Shown here: in pieces, positions 17,984 through 31,269 of the stretch
Numbering within the stretch: the first letter of the stretch is position 1
Layout: every line of letters starts with the position of its first letter
Source: Primorskyibacter marinus
GTDB taxonomy: Bacteria; Pseudomonadota; Alphaproteobacteria; Rhodobacterales; Rhodobacteraceae
Assembly (NCBI RefSeq): GCF_003313245.1
Contig: NZ_QJSD01000004.1
Span: 62,001-126,000 of the forward strand
Reading direction: 5' to 3'
Length of the DNA: 64,000 nt
The notes under the pieces: generated by a model
What the model was told of the DNA's origin: nothing
The model's database searches: none
What the model saw: only the letters and a program-made list of their open reading frames with translations
Position numbers and translations under genes: made by a program

Positions 17984-20494
17984 ATGACCACGACATATCA
18001 GGCAACACTTTCGATTGAGGGCATGTCCTGTGCCTCCTGCGTGGGGCGCGTCGACCGCGCGCTTGCGGATCTGTCCGGTGTGGAATCGGTGTCCGTGAAC
18101 CTCGCCAACGAGACTGCGCGGCTGGAACTTGATGCGCCCGACCGGTTGGCGGCGGTGGCAAAGGCTCTGGTCGAGTTGGGCTACCCCGCGCGTCGGGGCG
18201 AAGCGGTGCTGAGCATTGCGTCGATGTCCTGCGCGTCCTGTGTCGGACGGGTCGACAAGGCGCTGGCCGCCGTACCGGGGGTGCTGGAGGTGAATGTGAA
18301 CCTCGCCTCGGAAACCGCGCGCGTCGCCTATTTGGAAGGCGCGGTTGATCCGGGTGATCTGGTCCGCGCCGCGACCGAAGCGGGCTATCCCGCCCGGATC
18401 GCCGGTGCCAGTGCCACTCAGGACCAGTCCGCGCGGAAAGACGAAGAGGCGCGGGGCCTGGCCCGTCGCGTGATGCTCGCCGCATTGCTGGCGCTTCCGG
18501 TGTTCATTCTGGAGATGGGCAGCCATATGATCCCCGGAATGCACGGGTTGATCGGGCGGACCATCGGTCATCAGGCCAGTTGGCTGATCCAGTTCGCGCT
18601 GACCACCGCCGTTCTGATCGGGCCGGGACGGCAGTTCTATCTCAAGGGCATTCCGGCGCTGCTGAAAGGCGCGCCTGACATGAACAGCCTTGTGGCCGTG
18701 GGGACCGGGGCGGCCTATGCCTATTCGGTCGTGGCCACCTTCCTGCCCGGATTGCTGCCAGAGGCTGTGCGCGCCGTCTATTTCGAGGCCGCCGCCGTGA
18801 TTGTCGTGCTGATCCTGATCGGGCGTTGGCTGGAGGCGCGCGCCAAGGGCCGCACCGGTGCTGCGATCCGCAAGCTTGTCGGGCTTCAGCCCCGCACCGC
18901 GCGGGTGATGCGGGACGGCGAGGCGGTCGAAACCGACATCGACACGCTGCAAAGCGGCGATGTCATTGTGGTCCGTCCCGGCGAACGGATCGCCGTGGAC
19001 GGAGAGGTGGTCGAGGGCGACAGTCATGTGGACGAAAGCATGATCACCGGGGAACCTGCGCCGGTTGCCAAGGCGACGGGTGATCCCGTCACCGGCGGCA
19101 CCGTCAACGGCGCGGGCAGCTTGCAGTTTCGCGCGACGCGGGTCGGCGCAGATACGACTCTGGCGCAGATCATCCGCATGGTCGAGGAAGCCCAGGGTGC
19201 CAAGCTGCCCATTCAGGGGCTGGTGGACCGGATCACCCTGTGGTTCGTACCGGCCGTGATGGGGCTGGCGGCGCTGACCGTGCTGGTCTGGCTGGTGATC
19301 GGGCCGGATCCCGCACTGACGCTGGCGCTTGTTGCCGGGGTATCGGTGCTGATCATCGCCTGTCCCTGCGCGATGGGGCTGGCCACGCCGACCTCTATCA
19401 TGGTGGGCACGGGGCGCGCCGCCGAGATGGGCGTGCTGTTCCGCCGTGGCGACGCGCTACAGGGGCTGGGGCAGGTGGGTGTCGTGGCGCTGGACAAGAC
19501 CGGCACCGTGACCGAGGGACGCCCCGAACTGACCGATCTGGTGTTGGCAGAGGGATTTGCCCGCGCAGATGTTCTGGCAAAGATCGCGGCGGTCGAGGCG
19601 CGCTCGGAACATCCCATCGCCGATGCGATTTTGCGGGCCGCGAAAGCAGAAGGGCTGACAATACACGACGTGTCAGAGTTTGTCTCGACCACCGGGTATG
19701 GCGTGCGCGCGCTTGTGGGTGGGGTTGAGGTCCTTGTCGGGGCTGACCGCATGATGACCCGTGAGGGTGTTGATACCTCGGCACTCGTCGAGTCCGAAAC
19801 CGCCTTGGCAGGTAATGGCCGCACCGCGCTTTATGCCGCCATCGACGGGCAGATCGCGGCGGTGATCGGCGTCGCAGATCCGGTCAAGCCTGCCAGTCGC
19901 GCCGCTGTTGCGGCACTGCACGGGATGGGGCTGAAGGTTGCCATGATCACCGGCGACAAACGCGAAACCGCCGAGGCCATCGCCCGCGAAACCGGCATCG
20001 ACCATGTGATCGCGGGGGTGCTGCCCGACGGCAAAGTGGCAGCCTTGGACGAGCTGCGCGCGGGCGGCGAAAAGGTCGCCTTTGTCGGCGATGGCATCAA
20101 CGACGCGCCTGCGCTTGCCCATGCGGATGTGGGCATTGCCATTGGCACGGGCACGGATGTGGCGATTGAGTCCGCCGATGTTGTGTTGATGTCGGGCGAT
20201 CTGCGCGGCGTGGTCAATGCGCTGGAAGTGTCGCGCCGGACCATGGCCAACATCAAACAAAACCTGTTCTGGGCCTTCGGTTACAACGTGGCGCTGATCC
20301 CGGTTGCAGCGGGCGTGCTGTACCCGGCATTCGGCGTGTTGCTGTCGCCGGTTCTGGCAGCGGGCGCAATGGCGCTGTCCTCGGTCTTTGTGCTGTCGAA
20401 CGCGCTGCGCCTTCGCCGGATCGCGCCGTTGATGGACGAGGCGAAAACGCCGGAACCGTTCGAAAGACGGCCTTCGGAGGTGGCGGCGCAGTGA
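17984..20494 (+). CDS. copA: Copper-exporting P1B-type ATPase CopA
   Basis: 836 residues. Two N-terminal heavy-metal-binding domains with GMSCASC and SMSCASC, then the P1B core: CPC metal channel motif (Cys460-Pro-Cys462 in [13 protein letters not shown]), phosphorylated Asp504 in DKTGTVTEG, the SEHPIADAI nucleotide motif and [16 protein letters not shown] hinge. The CPC motif, and NxxxxxYN (FGYNVALIP) and MxxxS residues in the last helices, indicate Cu(I) specificity. Pumps Cu(I) from cytoplasm to periplasm. Controlled by the MerR-type promoter upstream; cueR follows 11 bp downstream. Confidence 0.95.
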   Translation: MTTTYQATLSIEGMSCASCVGRVDRALADLSGVESVSVNLANETARLELDAPDRLAAVAKALVELGYPARRGEAVLSIASMSCASCVGRVDKALAAVPGVLEVNVNLASETARVAYLEGAVDPGDLVRAATEAGYPARIAGASATQDQSARKDEEARGLARRVMLAALLALPVFILEMGSHMIPGMHGLIGRTIGHQASWLIQFALTTAVLIGPGRQFYLKGIPALLKGAPDMNSLVAVGTGAAYAYSVVATFLPGLLPEAVRAVYFEAAAVIVVLILIGRWLEARAKGRTGAAIRKLVGLQPRTARVMRDGEAVETDIDTLQSGDVIVVRPGERIAVDGEVVEGDSHVDESMITGEPAPVAKATGDPVTGGTVNGAGSLQFRATRVGADTTLAQIIRMVEEAQGAKLPIQGLVDRITLWFVPAVMGLAALTVLVWLVIGPDPALTLALVAGVSVLIIACPCAMGLATPTSIMVGTGRAAEMGVLFRRGDALQGLGQVGVVALDKTGTVTEGRPELTDLVLAEGFARADVLAKIAAVEARSEHPIADAILRAAKAEGLTIHDVSEFVSTTGYGVRALVGGVEVLVGADRMMTREGVDTSALVESETALAGNGRTALYAAIDGQIAAVIGVADPVKPASRAAVAALHGMGLKVAMITGDKRETAEAIARETGIDHVIAGVLPDGKVAALDELRAGGEKVAFVGDGINDAPALAHADVGIAIGTGTDVAIESADVVLMSGDLRGVVNALEVSRRTMANIKQNLFWAFGYNVALIPVAAGVLYPAFGVLLSPVLAAGAMALSSVFVLSNALRLRRIAPLMDEAKTPEPFERRPSEVAAQ

Positions 20495-20505
20495 AGGAGG
20501 GAGCG

Positions 20506-20904
20506 ATGAATATCGGCGATGTATCGCGGCAGTCTGGTCTACCGGCCAAGACGATCCGCTATTACGAAGAAATCGGCCTGATCACCCCGCAGCGCAGCGC
20601 CAATGGCTACCGTGTCTTTCGCGAACAGGACCTGCACAAGTTGGCTTTCATCGGGCGCGCGCGGGCCCTGGGCTTCGGGATCGAGGATTGCCGCGGGTTA
20701 ATGAAACTCTACGAGGATACGGACCGCAGCAGTGCCGAGGTCAAACAGATCGCCGAAGAGCATCTGACAGAGATTGACCGCAAGATCGTCGAACTGACCG
20801 GAATGCGCCAGACGCTGACACGGCTCGTCCATGCCTGCGCCGGGGACGACCGGCCCGATTGCCCGATCCTGGCCGATTTGTCGGCGCAGCAGGCGGAGGG
20901 TTGA
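20506..20904 (+). CDS. cueR: Cu(I)-responsive MerR-family regulator CueR
   Basis: 132 residues. N-terminal MerR HTH (MNIGDVSRQSGLPAKTIRYYEEIGLI), a coiled dimerisation helix, and the metal loop Cys111-x7-Cys119 (HACAGDDRPDCPIL) that matches CueR spacing for Cu(I)/Ag(I)/Au(I). AAGGAGGG precedes the ATG at 20506; a GTG at 20491 is in frame but would overlap copA and lose this site. Co-transcribed with copA and expected to control it and itself. Confidence 0.93.
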   Translation: MNIGDVSRQSGLPAKTIRYYEEIGLITPQRSANGYRVFREQDLHKLAFIGRARALGFGIEDCRGLMKLYEDTDRSSAEVKQIAEEHLTEIDRKIVELTGMRQTLTRLVHACAGDDRPDCPILADLSAQQAEG

Positions 20905-20916
20905 CGGGAACGTCCT

Positions 20917-22059
20917 TTACCGACCACCCGCCCAGATCCAGCCGCCACCAAGGATGCGGGTGCCAACGGTTTCGTAGAACACGCAGGCCTGGCCCGGTGC
21001 GACGCCTTGCTCGGGCGTCAACAGTTCCACCTCTGCCTCTGTGTCCGAGATCGGGCGCAGGATCGCCTCGCGCGGGGGGCGGGTGGAACGCACCTTGACC
21101 GAGATGTGCCATTCGTCGCGGCTGGTGATCGGCGCGTCGCCCAGCCAGTTGATCTCGCGCACCGGAACGATCCTTGTGGCCAGCATTTCCTTCGGACCCA
21201 CGATCACCTGCTTGGCATCGACATCCAGCTTGACGACGTAAATCGGCTCGCTCAGCCCGCCGATGGCAAGGCCCCGGCGTTGTCCGATCGTATAATGAAT
21301 GACACCTTCATGCCGCCCCAATACGCGCCCGTCGACATGCACAATGTCGCCGGGGTCAATCGCGTCGGGGCGCAGTTTCTCGATCACCGAAGCATAATCG
21401 CCGTTGGGGACAAAGCAGATATCCTGACTGTCGGGCTTGTCCGCTACGGCCAGCCCGTATTTGGCAGCCAATTCGCGGGTTGCGGCCTTCGACGGCAAAT
21501 GCCCAAGCGGAAACCGCAAAAAGGCCAGCTGTTCCGGCGTTGTCGAGAACAGGAAATAGCTTTGATCGCGGTTGGCGTCTTCGGCGCTGTGCAGTTCTGG
21601 CCCATGGGCACCGGTTTTGCGCTGAATGTAATGGCCGGTCGCCATGCAGTCGGCCTCCAGATCGCGGGCGGTTTCCAGCAGATCCTTGAACTTCACACGC
21701 TCATTGCAGCGGATGCAAGGCACCGGCGTGGCCCCGGCAAGATAGCTGTCTGCGAACTCGTCGATCACCGCGTCCTTAAAAATGTTCTCATAATCCAGAA
21801 CATAATGCGGAAAGCCCATTTCTTCGGCCACCCGCCGCGCGTCGTGAATGTCCAGTCCCGCGCAGCACGCGCCTTTCTTGGCCAGCGCCGCGCCGTGATC
21901 GTATAGTTGCAGCGTCACACCCACCACGTCATAGCCTTCTTCGGCCAGCTGTGCCGCCACGACTGAGCTGTCAACGCCGCCTGACATGGCAACGACGACG
22001 CGGGTATCGGCAGGCGCTTTGGCAAAGCCAAGCGAATTAAGAGGTGTGTCGAGGGGCAT
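20917..22059 (-). CDS. mnmA: tRNA-specific 2-thiouridylase MnmA
   Basis: Makes 2-thiouridine at the wobble position of tRNA Lys, Glu and Gln, using sulfur relayed from a cysteine desulfurase. 380 residues. Motifs: PP-loop SGGVDSSVV, catalytic Cys in [11 protein letters not shown], second active Cys in SQDICFVP, and the [10 protein letters not shown] segment. ATG at 22059 preceded by AGGAA; the frame is open to 22125. Converges on cueR with only 12 bp between stops. Confidence 0.96.
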   Translation of the reverse strand: MPLDTPLNSLGFAKAPADTRVVVAMSGGVDSSVVAAQLAEEGYDVVGVTLQLYDHGAALAKKGACCAGLDIHDARRVAEEMGFPHYVLDYENIFKDAVIDEFADSYLAGATPVPCIRCNERVKFKDLLETARDLEADCMATGHYIQRKTGAHGPELHSAEDANRDQSYFLFSTTPEQLAFLRFPLGHLPSKAATRELAAKYGLAVADKPDSQDICFVPNGDYASVIEKLRPDAIDPGDIVHVDGRVLGRHEGVIHYTIGQRRGLAIGGLSEPIYVVKLDVDAKQVIVGPKEMLATRIVPVREINWLGDAPITSRDEWHISVKVRSTRPPREAILRPISDTEAEVELLTPEQGVAPGQACVFYETVGTRILGGGWIWAGGR

Positions 22060-22179
22060 AACAGGTTCCTTGGGGTTTGCGCGGAATATAGGCAAATGCA
22101 AGATACTCTCAAGGGGTGGTTTCATATCTCCTTAAGAGCCGCGGCGGCAATTTTACCCTGTAATGAGAAGGGTAAGGTG

Positions 22180-22458
22180 ATGTTCTTGAAAAAGGTTGAG
22201 GGTCCGCGCACGGTTACGTTGCCGGACGGACGGGTGATGACACATGCGGATCTGCCCCCGCCCGAGACGCGGCGCTGGGTGGCGTCGCGTAAACTTGCCG
22301 TTGTCAGGGCCGTGGCATACGGGCTATTGACGCGGGACGCTGCCAAGTCACGCTACGCGCTGAGTGACGATGAATTGCACGAATGGGTGCGTGCGCTTGC
22401 CGAGCATGGCGAGGAGGCCCTGAAAGCCACAGCAGTGCAGCGATTTCGACAACCGTGA
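22180..22458 (+). CDS. sciP: CtrA inhibitor SciP (DUF1153 family)
   Basis: 92-residue small helix-turn-helix protein. Diagnostic features are the GPRTVTLPDGRVMTHADLPPPETRRWVASRK N-terminal block and the YGLLTRDAAKSRYALSDDELHEWV HTH-like block. In Caulobacter, SciP binds CtrA on DNA and represses CtrA targets in G1. Its place just upstream of ctrA fits this pairing. The ATG at 22180 was chosen at the start of the conserved region. Confidence 0.9.
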   Translation: MFLKKVEGPRTVTLPDGRVMTHADLPPPETRRWVASRKLAVVRAVAYGLLTRDAAKSRYALSDDELHEWVRALAEHGEEALKATAVQRFRQP

Positions 22459-22485
22459 GTTGCGTGTCGCTAAATCGCGTCTATA

Positions 22486-22500
22486 GTAACGCACAGTTAA
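22486..22500 (+). promoter_or_regulatory. Candidate CtrA box upstream of ctrA
   Basis: GTAA-N7-TTAA(C), one base away from the CtrA consensus TTAA-N7-TTAA, 53 bp before the ctrA ATG. CtrA autoregulation is established in Caulobacter; here it is inferred from this motif and position. Confidence 0.5.
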
Positions 22501-22552
22501 CTAATTTCACGGACGTTCGGATGCGAAGGGTCTGTAAACGGAGAAAACAATA

Positions 22553-23266
22553 ATGCGCGTTCTGCTGGTGGAAGACGATCCCGCGACGTCCAAGAGCATT
22601 GAAATGATGCTTACCCATGCCAATCTGAATGTTTACGCCACCGATCTTGGCGAAGAGGGCATAGATCTGGCCAAACTGTATGACTACGATCTGATCCTGC
22701 TGGATCTCAACCTGCCTGATCTCAACGGGCATGAGGTTTTGCGCCAGCTTCGACTGGCACGGATCGAAACGCCGATCCTGATCCTGTCAGGCGCGGATGA
22801 CACTGAAAGCAAGATCAAGGGATTCGGGTTTGGGGCCGATGATTACCTGACCAAGCCATTCCACCGCGAAGAGCTGATTGCGCGCATTCACGCGATCATC
22901 CGTCGGTCCAAGGGACATTCGCAATCGGTCATCCACACCGGCAAGATTGCAGTCAACCTTGACGCGAAAACTGTCGAAGTCGACAATAAGACGGTTCACC
23001 TGACCGGCAAAGAGTATCAGATGCTGGAACTGCTTAGTCTGCGCAAGGGCACCACCCTGACCAAAGAGATGTTTCTCAACCATCTTTATGGCGGTATGGA
23101 CGAGCCGGAGCTCAAGATTATCGACGTGTTCATCTGCAAACTTCGCAAGAAACTGTCAGAGGCGACCGGCGAGGAAAATTATATCGAGACTGTCTGGGGC
23201 CGTGGATATGTGCTGCGCGATCCGGAACCTGCGCTTGTGACCGCGCGGTTGGCCGTCGGGGCCTGA
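22553..23266 (+). CDS. ctrA: Cell-cycle response regulator CtrA
   Basis: 237 residues. OmpR-type regulator: receiver with acidic EDD pocket and phospho-Asp51 ([10 protein letters not shown]), conserved Lys in [10 protein letters not shown], and a winged-helix domain ending [13 protein letters not shown]. The [20 protein letters not shown] opening is practically diagnostic of CtrA. In Rhodobacterales CtrA drives motility, gene-transfer-agent and related genes and is often not essential. The last residues ([11 protein letters not shown]) end in small hydrophobics, a CtrA-like tail that in Caulobacter matters for ClpXP turnover. Confidence 0.96.
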   Translation: MRVLLVEDDPATSKSIEMMLTHANLNVYATDLGEEGIDLAKLYDYDLILLDLNLPDLNGHEVLRQLRLARIETPILILSGADDTESKIKGFGFGADDYLTKPFHREELIARIHAIIRRSKGHSQSVIHTGKIAVNLDAKTVEVDNKTVHLTGKEYQMLELLSLRKGTTLTKEMFLNHLYGGMDEPELKIIDVFICKLRKKLSEATGEENYIETVWGRGYVLRDPEPALVTARLAVGA

Positions 23267-23312
23267 CAGGCTCTGGACCTGTCGTCGCGCGGACCCTATC
23301 ACTGTGACCTGA

Positions 23313-27553
<4,241 letters not shown>

Positions 27554-27606
27554 ATAGCCCCACGCCGGCCCCGTGAACCGGCATGATTTCCGCAATGTTC
27601 TCAAAT

Positions 27607-27621
27607 GTTCCTAAAAAGTTC
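27607..27621 (+). promoter_or_regulatory. LexA (SOS) box, alphaproteobacterial type
   Basis: A perfect GTTC-CTAAAAA-GTTC direct repeat (GTTC-N7-GTTC), the LexA site of alphaproteobacteria. A third GTTC at 27597-27600 precedes it by 6 bp. It is 63 bp upstream of the 40-codon gene at 27685. Confidence 0.8.
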
Positions 27622-27684
27622 TTTACTGGTGGTTAATTTTGTGAGAACAAAGTAGCAACAAGACATTAAAGACGAGGGTTAGAG

Positions 27685-27807
27685 ATGATCAAACAAGTCA
27701 AATCCACGATCCGTTCTTCTGACGCGACATTGGCGCAAGATGCTGTTGGTGCCGTGGCCCTTGTCGTCATGTTGGTGGCTGCCTTGCATCTGCCCGGTCT
27801 TGTCTGA
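27685..27807 (+). CDS. Candidate SOS-induced membrane micropeptide (40 aa)
   Basis: Frame of 40 codons below usual annotation length. A polar, basic N-terminus (MIKQVKSTIRSSDATLAQD) is followed by one hydrophobic helix (AVGAVALVVMLVAALHL) ending PGLV. GACGAGGG lies upstream of the ATG. A perfect SOS box lies 63 bp before the start and no other gene stands between it and the next minus-strand gene. SOS-induced single-pass micropeptides that block the divisome are known in Caulobacter (SidA, 29 residues). Homology to SidA is not claimed; layout and type agree. Could alternatively be a toxin-like or envelope-stress peptide. Confidence 0.68.
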   Translation: MIKQVKSTIRSSDATLAQDAVGAVALVVMLVAALHLPGLV

Positions 27808-27884
27808 GTTTCTGCCTGCGCCCTTGTGCCGGACCGTCCCGCATCCTGTCCCAACTTAGATGCGTCCTGTGACCGACACTGCCT

Positions 27885-27930
27885 GTTCCGTCCCCCCTGA
27901 GGTTCCCGCCTCATCAGGACGGTCCGGAAC
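27885..27930 (+). ncRNA. Structured 3' untranslated region or small RNA candidate
   Basis: Nested inverted repeats: outer GTTCCG (27885-27890) with CGGAAC (27925-27930), inner TGAGG (27898-27902) with CCTCA (27909-27913). It lies between the micropeptide stop and the strong terminator at 27952. Could be the folded 3' UTR of the micropeptide mRNA or an independent sRNA. Confidence 0.35.
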
Positions 27931-27951
27931 TAACACAAGACAGCGTGACTT

Positions 27952-27986
27952 GCCGCCGCCTTCCCCTGGAAGTGCGGCGGCTTTTT
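27952..27986 (+). terminator. Rho-independent terminator downstream of the micropeptide
   Basis: Eight-base GC stem GCCGCCGC/GCGGCGGC around a 14-nt loop, followed by five T. Strong intrinsic terminator on the plus strand, defining the end of an SOS-driven transcript of roughly 330-350 nt. Confidence 0.88.
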
Positions 27987-28051
27987 CTTGCGGTGGCAAA
28001 AGTCCTGATTTTCTTTCTATCGCGCGAGGGGCTTCGCGGAAGTGCCATGCG

Positions 28052-28504
28052 TCAGGCGCAATCCGATCGTTCGGCCTTTTCCGCGGCCTCGGACGCGGCT
28101 TCCAGCGTCAGCAGGATCGAGGCATGCCGGTTCTTGTAATCGCGGGCCGGACGCAAAACCTCCAACCCGTCGAACGGGGCGGCGGGGGCGGGACCGTCTT
28201 CTTTCAGCATGGTTTTCAGCGCATCCCGCGCGGCTTCGATCTGGGCGCGGGTGGCACCGACGATGGCACCGCCCACGACCGAGGCAGAGGCTTGACCCAG
28301 CGCGCAGGCTTTCACGTCCTGTGCGTAGTCCGACACCTTGCCGTCCTTCATGCACAGATCCACCGTTACGGTTGATCCGCAAAGCGGCGAGCGCCGCTTG
28401 ACGCTGGCTTCTGGCGCATCCAGCCTGCCAAGGCGCGGAATATCCGCAGCCAGCGCCAGAATGCGTGTGGAATAGAGCTTTATCAGGTCGCTTTCGCCGG
28501 GCAT
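28052..28504 (-). CDS. NifU/IscU-like iron-sulfur cluster scaffold, atypical ligands
   Basis: 150 residues of the NifU_N/SufU fold. Cys42 (SPLCGS) and Cys67 (VKACALGQAS) match the first two cluster ligands. The position of the third cysteine is a histidine (NRHASILL, His127), and the Asp after the first Cys-Gly is Ser. Such variants occur in alphaproteobacteria; whether they hold a cluster is uncertain. ATG at 28504; the frame is open to 28525. Confidence 0.82.
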   Translation of the reverse strand: MPGESDLIKLYSTRILALAADIPRLGRLDAPEASVKRRSPLCGSTVTVDLCMKDGKVSDYAQDVKACALGQASASVVGGAIVGATRAQIEAARDALKTMLKEDGPAPAAPFDGLEVLRPARDYKNRHASILLTLEAASEAAEKAERSDCA

Positions 28505-28572
28505 GGGTTTTCCTTCGTTCCGCAACCTCCTAAATAGGCGTCAAACGCGCCAATGCAAAAAGGTTTTTGCCA

Positions 28573-28938
28573 ATGACATTCGATCCTGCGACCTTGGTCT
28601 ATGATGATCGCGGCCTGATCCCCGCCATTGCCCAGCAAGACGGCACCGGCGAGGTGCTGATGATGGCTTGGATGAATGCCGAGTCGGTGGCGCGCACGCT
28701 GGCAACGGGCCGCGTGACCTATTGGTCGCGCTCGCGTCAATCCTTCTGGGTAAAGGGCGAAAGTTCCGGCCATGTGCAGCAACTTGTCGATCTGCGGGTG
28801 GATTGCGACCGGGATTGTTTGCTGGTTGTCGTCGATCAGACCGGCCCGGCCTGCCACACCAACCGGCGAAGCTGTTTCTACACGGGCGTGCGAAACGGCG
28901 AAGAGGTAGAGCTGATGGCACCGGAAAGCGCGGCCTAG
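28573..28938 (+). CDS. hisI: Phosphoribosyl-AMP cyclohydrolase
   Basis: Third step of histidine synthesis: opens the purine ring of PR-AMP. 121 residues, the monofunctional HisI length with no fused HisE. Signatures: EVLMMAWMNAESV, the metal-binding DCDRD (DRDCLLVVVDQ) and the zinc cysteines in ACHTNRRSCFY. ATG at 28573; a TTG two codons earlier is possible but less likely. Ends convergently on gluQ with a 4-base overlap through CTAG. Confidence 0.95.
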   Translation: MTFDPATLVYDDRGLIPAIAQQDGTGEVLMMAWMNAESVARTLATGRVTYWSRSRQSFWVKGESSGHVQQLVDLRVDCDRDCLLVVVDQTGPACHTNRRSCFYTGVRNGEEVELMAPESAA

Positions 28939-29864
28939 CCGACTTCGGGAAGACCGACGCGGTCGCGAATGTCCTGTGGCGTCGCGCCAGCCTCGCGGAA
29001 CGCGGCGATGGCGCGGGCGTTGTCGCGCTTGGCCAGCCGTTTGCGCGCGTCATCGCGGATCAGCCGGTGATGGTGGTAGACGGGGCGGGGCAACCCAAGA
29101 AGATCTTGCAGCACGATATGGATCTTTGTTGCCTCGAACAGATCCTGTCCGCGGATGACATGGCTTACCCGCTGCGCGGCATCATCCACCACCACTGCAA
29201 GATGATAGGACGCGCCGAAATCCTTGCGGGCAACAACGATGTCGCCGATGGCATGGGCAAGATGATCTGGCGGAACGCCGATACGCCCGTGCTGTCCGGA
29301 CGGGCCAGAGCCGGTTTCATCGAAGCAGATCGGTTGCAAGATCCCGGTGCCAGTGACGGCGTTTTCAGCGTTGTCCAACAGGCTGAGCGCCTTGCCCATG
29401 TGCAGGCGCAAATGCACGTCTTTCGGGCGCGGTAAAGTGCCGTCCGCCCATCGCGCGTCTTCCCACATCGGCTGTCGGCACGTTCCGGGATAGATGGGGC
29501 CATCGGGGCCGTTTGACACAACGCCCTCCTGCGGCGCGCCTAGCGCTTCTGAGATGTCGCGCCGGGTGCATGTGCAGGGGTAAAGCACGCCCAGGTTCCA
29601 AAGCCGGTCCAACGCGGCATCGTAATCTGCAAAACAGTCCGATTCGCGTCGGCACGGCGTTGGCCAATCGAGACCAAGCCAGTGCAGATCATCGTAAATT
29701 TGCGATTCCCATTCCGGTCTGGCGCGGCTTTGGTCCAGATCGTCTATACGCAGCAGGAATTTTCCACCCGCAACGCGCGCCATGTCATGTGCCAGAAGCG
29801 CCGAATAGGCGTGACCCAGATGCAGCGGTCCGGTGGGCGACGGGGCAAACCGGGTGACGAACAT
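28935..29864 (-). CDS. gluQ: Glutamyl-Q tRNA(Asp) synthetase
   Basis: 309-residue paralogue of glutamyl-tRNA synthetase that lacks the anticodon domain and attaches Glu to queuosine-34 of tRNA-Asp. HIGH-like motif TGPLHLGHAYSA, four zinc-type residues around CTCTRRDI and YPGTCR, and the KMSKS-like RKRLAKRD. Length is well below the roughly 470 residues of a true GluRS. ATG at 29864. It follows trmFO by 4 bp. Confidence 0.93.
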   Translation of the reverse strand: MFVTRFAPSPTGPLHLGHAYSALLAHDMARVAGGKFLLRIDDLDQSRARPEWESQIYDDLHWLGLDWPTPCRRESDCFADYDAALDRLWNLGVLYPCTCTRRDISEALGAPQEGVVSNGPDGPIYPGTCRQPMWEDARWADGTLPRPKDVHLRLHMGKALSLLDNAENAVTGTGILQPICFDETGSGPSGQHGRIGVPPDHLAHAIGDIVVARKDFGASYHLAVVVDDAAQRVSHVIRGQDLFEATKIHIVLQDLLGLPRPVYHHHRLIRDDARKRLAKRDNARAIAAFREAGATPQDIRDRVGLPEVG

Positions 29865-29868
29865 GGCG

Positions 29869-31224
29869 TCAGGCCGGGACGGGCGCTTGGGCTGCCAGCC
29901 AGTCGGACCATGCGGATTTCGCGCGGTCGGTATAGGCCTTGTAACGGTCCTTGCGGCCACGGCGGCCGCCCTTCATGCCTTCTAGTGGGCGGAACAGGCC
30001 GAAATTCACGTTCATCGGCTGGAAGGTCTTGGCCTCGGCGCCGCCGGTGATGTGATGGACCAACGCGCCATGGGCGGTGTCCTGCGGCAGGTCGGGCATG
30101 TGCGCGCCATTGATTTCGGCAGCGGCCAGACGGCCGGCAAGCAGCCCCATGGCCGAGGATTCCACATAGCCCTCCACCCCGGTGATCTGGCCGGCAAAGC
30201 GAATGTTGGGGCGCGAACGCAGGCGCATCTGTGCGTCCAACAACGTGGGCGAATTCAGGAAGGTGTTGCGATGAATGCCGCCGAGACGGGCAAAGCGGGC
30301 TTCCTCCAGGCCGGGGATCATGCGCAGCACTTCTGTCTGCGCGCCGTATTTCATCTTGGTCTGGAAGCCGACAATATTATACAGCGTTCCCAGTGCATTA
30401 TCCCTGCGAAGTTGAACCACTGCGTAAGCTTTGACATCCGGCTGATGGGGGTTGGTCAGGCCAACGGGTTTCATCGGGCCAAAGCGCAGCGTTTCGCGGC
30501 CGCGTTCGGCCATCACCTCGATCGGCAGGCAACCGTCGAAATATCCGGCAGTTTCGCCCTCGTGAAATTCGGTCTTCTCCGCCGCCAGAAGCGCGTCGAT
30601 GAACGCTTCGTACTGATCGTGGTCCATCGGGCAGTTCAGATAGGCCGTGCGTTCTTCTTCTGTCTCGCCCTTGTCATAGCGCGACTGCATCCACGCTTTC
30701 GACATGTCGATGCTTTCAGCGTGGATGATCGGGGCGATTGCATCGAAAAACGCCAGCGCCTCTGCACCCGTTTCCGCCTGAATGGCGGCACCAAGCGCGG
30801 AAGAGGTCAGCGGTCCGGTGGCGATGATCCAGTTGCCATCCTCGGGCAGGGCGGTGATCTCTTCGTAAGAGACGGACACATTGGGATGCGCCATCAGCGC
30901 CGCCGTGATGGTTTCAGCGAAAGGGTCACGATCCACGGCAAGCGCACCGCCAGCGGGCAGGCGGTGGCGGTCGGCCGCGGCCATGATCAGCCCGCCTGCC
31001 TGACGCATTTCCCAATGCAGCAGGCCCACGGCGTTCTGTTCGTCATCATCCGAACGGAAGGAGTTCGAACACACCATCTCGCCCAGATTGCCGGTCTTGT
31101 GGGCAAAGGTTTCGACCTTGGGGCGCATTTCGTGGATCACCACGCGCACCCCGGCTTGTGCTGCCTGCCAGGCGGCCTCGGATCCGGCCATTCCGCCGCC
31201 GACGATATGCAATTCCTGTGTCAT
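29869..31224 (-). CDS. trmFO: Methylenetetrahydrofolate-tRNA (uracil-5-)-methyltransferase TrmFO
   Basis: 451 residues. Folate/FAD enzyme that makes ribothymidine-54 in the T loop. Rossmann FAD site [15 protein letters not shown] at the N-terminus and the family blocks [11 protein letters not shown] and [18 protein letters not shown] are all present. Cys in CSNSFRS fits the catalytic thiol. With gluQ and mnmA, one of three tRNA-modification genes in the window. ATG at 31224. Confidence 0.95.
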   Translation of the reverse strand: MTQELHIVGGGMAGSEAAWQAAQAGVRVVIHEMRPKVETFAHKTGNLGEMVCSNSFRSDDDEQNAVGLLHWEMRQAGGLIMAAADRHRLPAGGALAVDRDPFAETITAALMAHPNVSVSYEEITALPEDGNWIIATGPLTSSALGAAIQAETGAEALAFFDAIAPIIHAESIDMSKAWMQSRYDKGETEEERTAYLNCPMDHDQYEAFIDALLAAEKTEFHEGETAGYFDGCLPIEVMAERGRETLRFGPMKPVGLTNPHQPDVKAYAVVQLRRDNALGTLYNIVGFQTKMKYGAQTEVLRMIPGLEEARFARLGGIHRNTFLNSPTLLDAQMRLRSRPNIRFAGQITGVEGYVESSAMGLLAGRLAAAEINGAHMPDLPQDTAHGALVHHITGGAEAKTFQPMNVNFGLFRPLEGMKGGRRGRKDRYKAYTDRAKSAWSDWLAAQAPVPA

Positions 31225-31269
31225 GCGCTGCATGTAATGCGCCGCAATGGGATTGTCACGGGGCGTCGA

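Noticed and set aside
23268-23292. Hairpin after ctrA (GACAGG/CCTGTC)
   Set aside because: Short stem without a T run; not convincing as an intrinsic terminator.
27560-27585. Inverted repeat GCCGG/CCGGC just after recG
   Set aside because: Five-base stem without T run; could be a weak terminator but not supportable.
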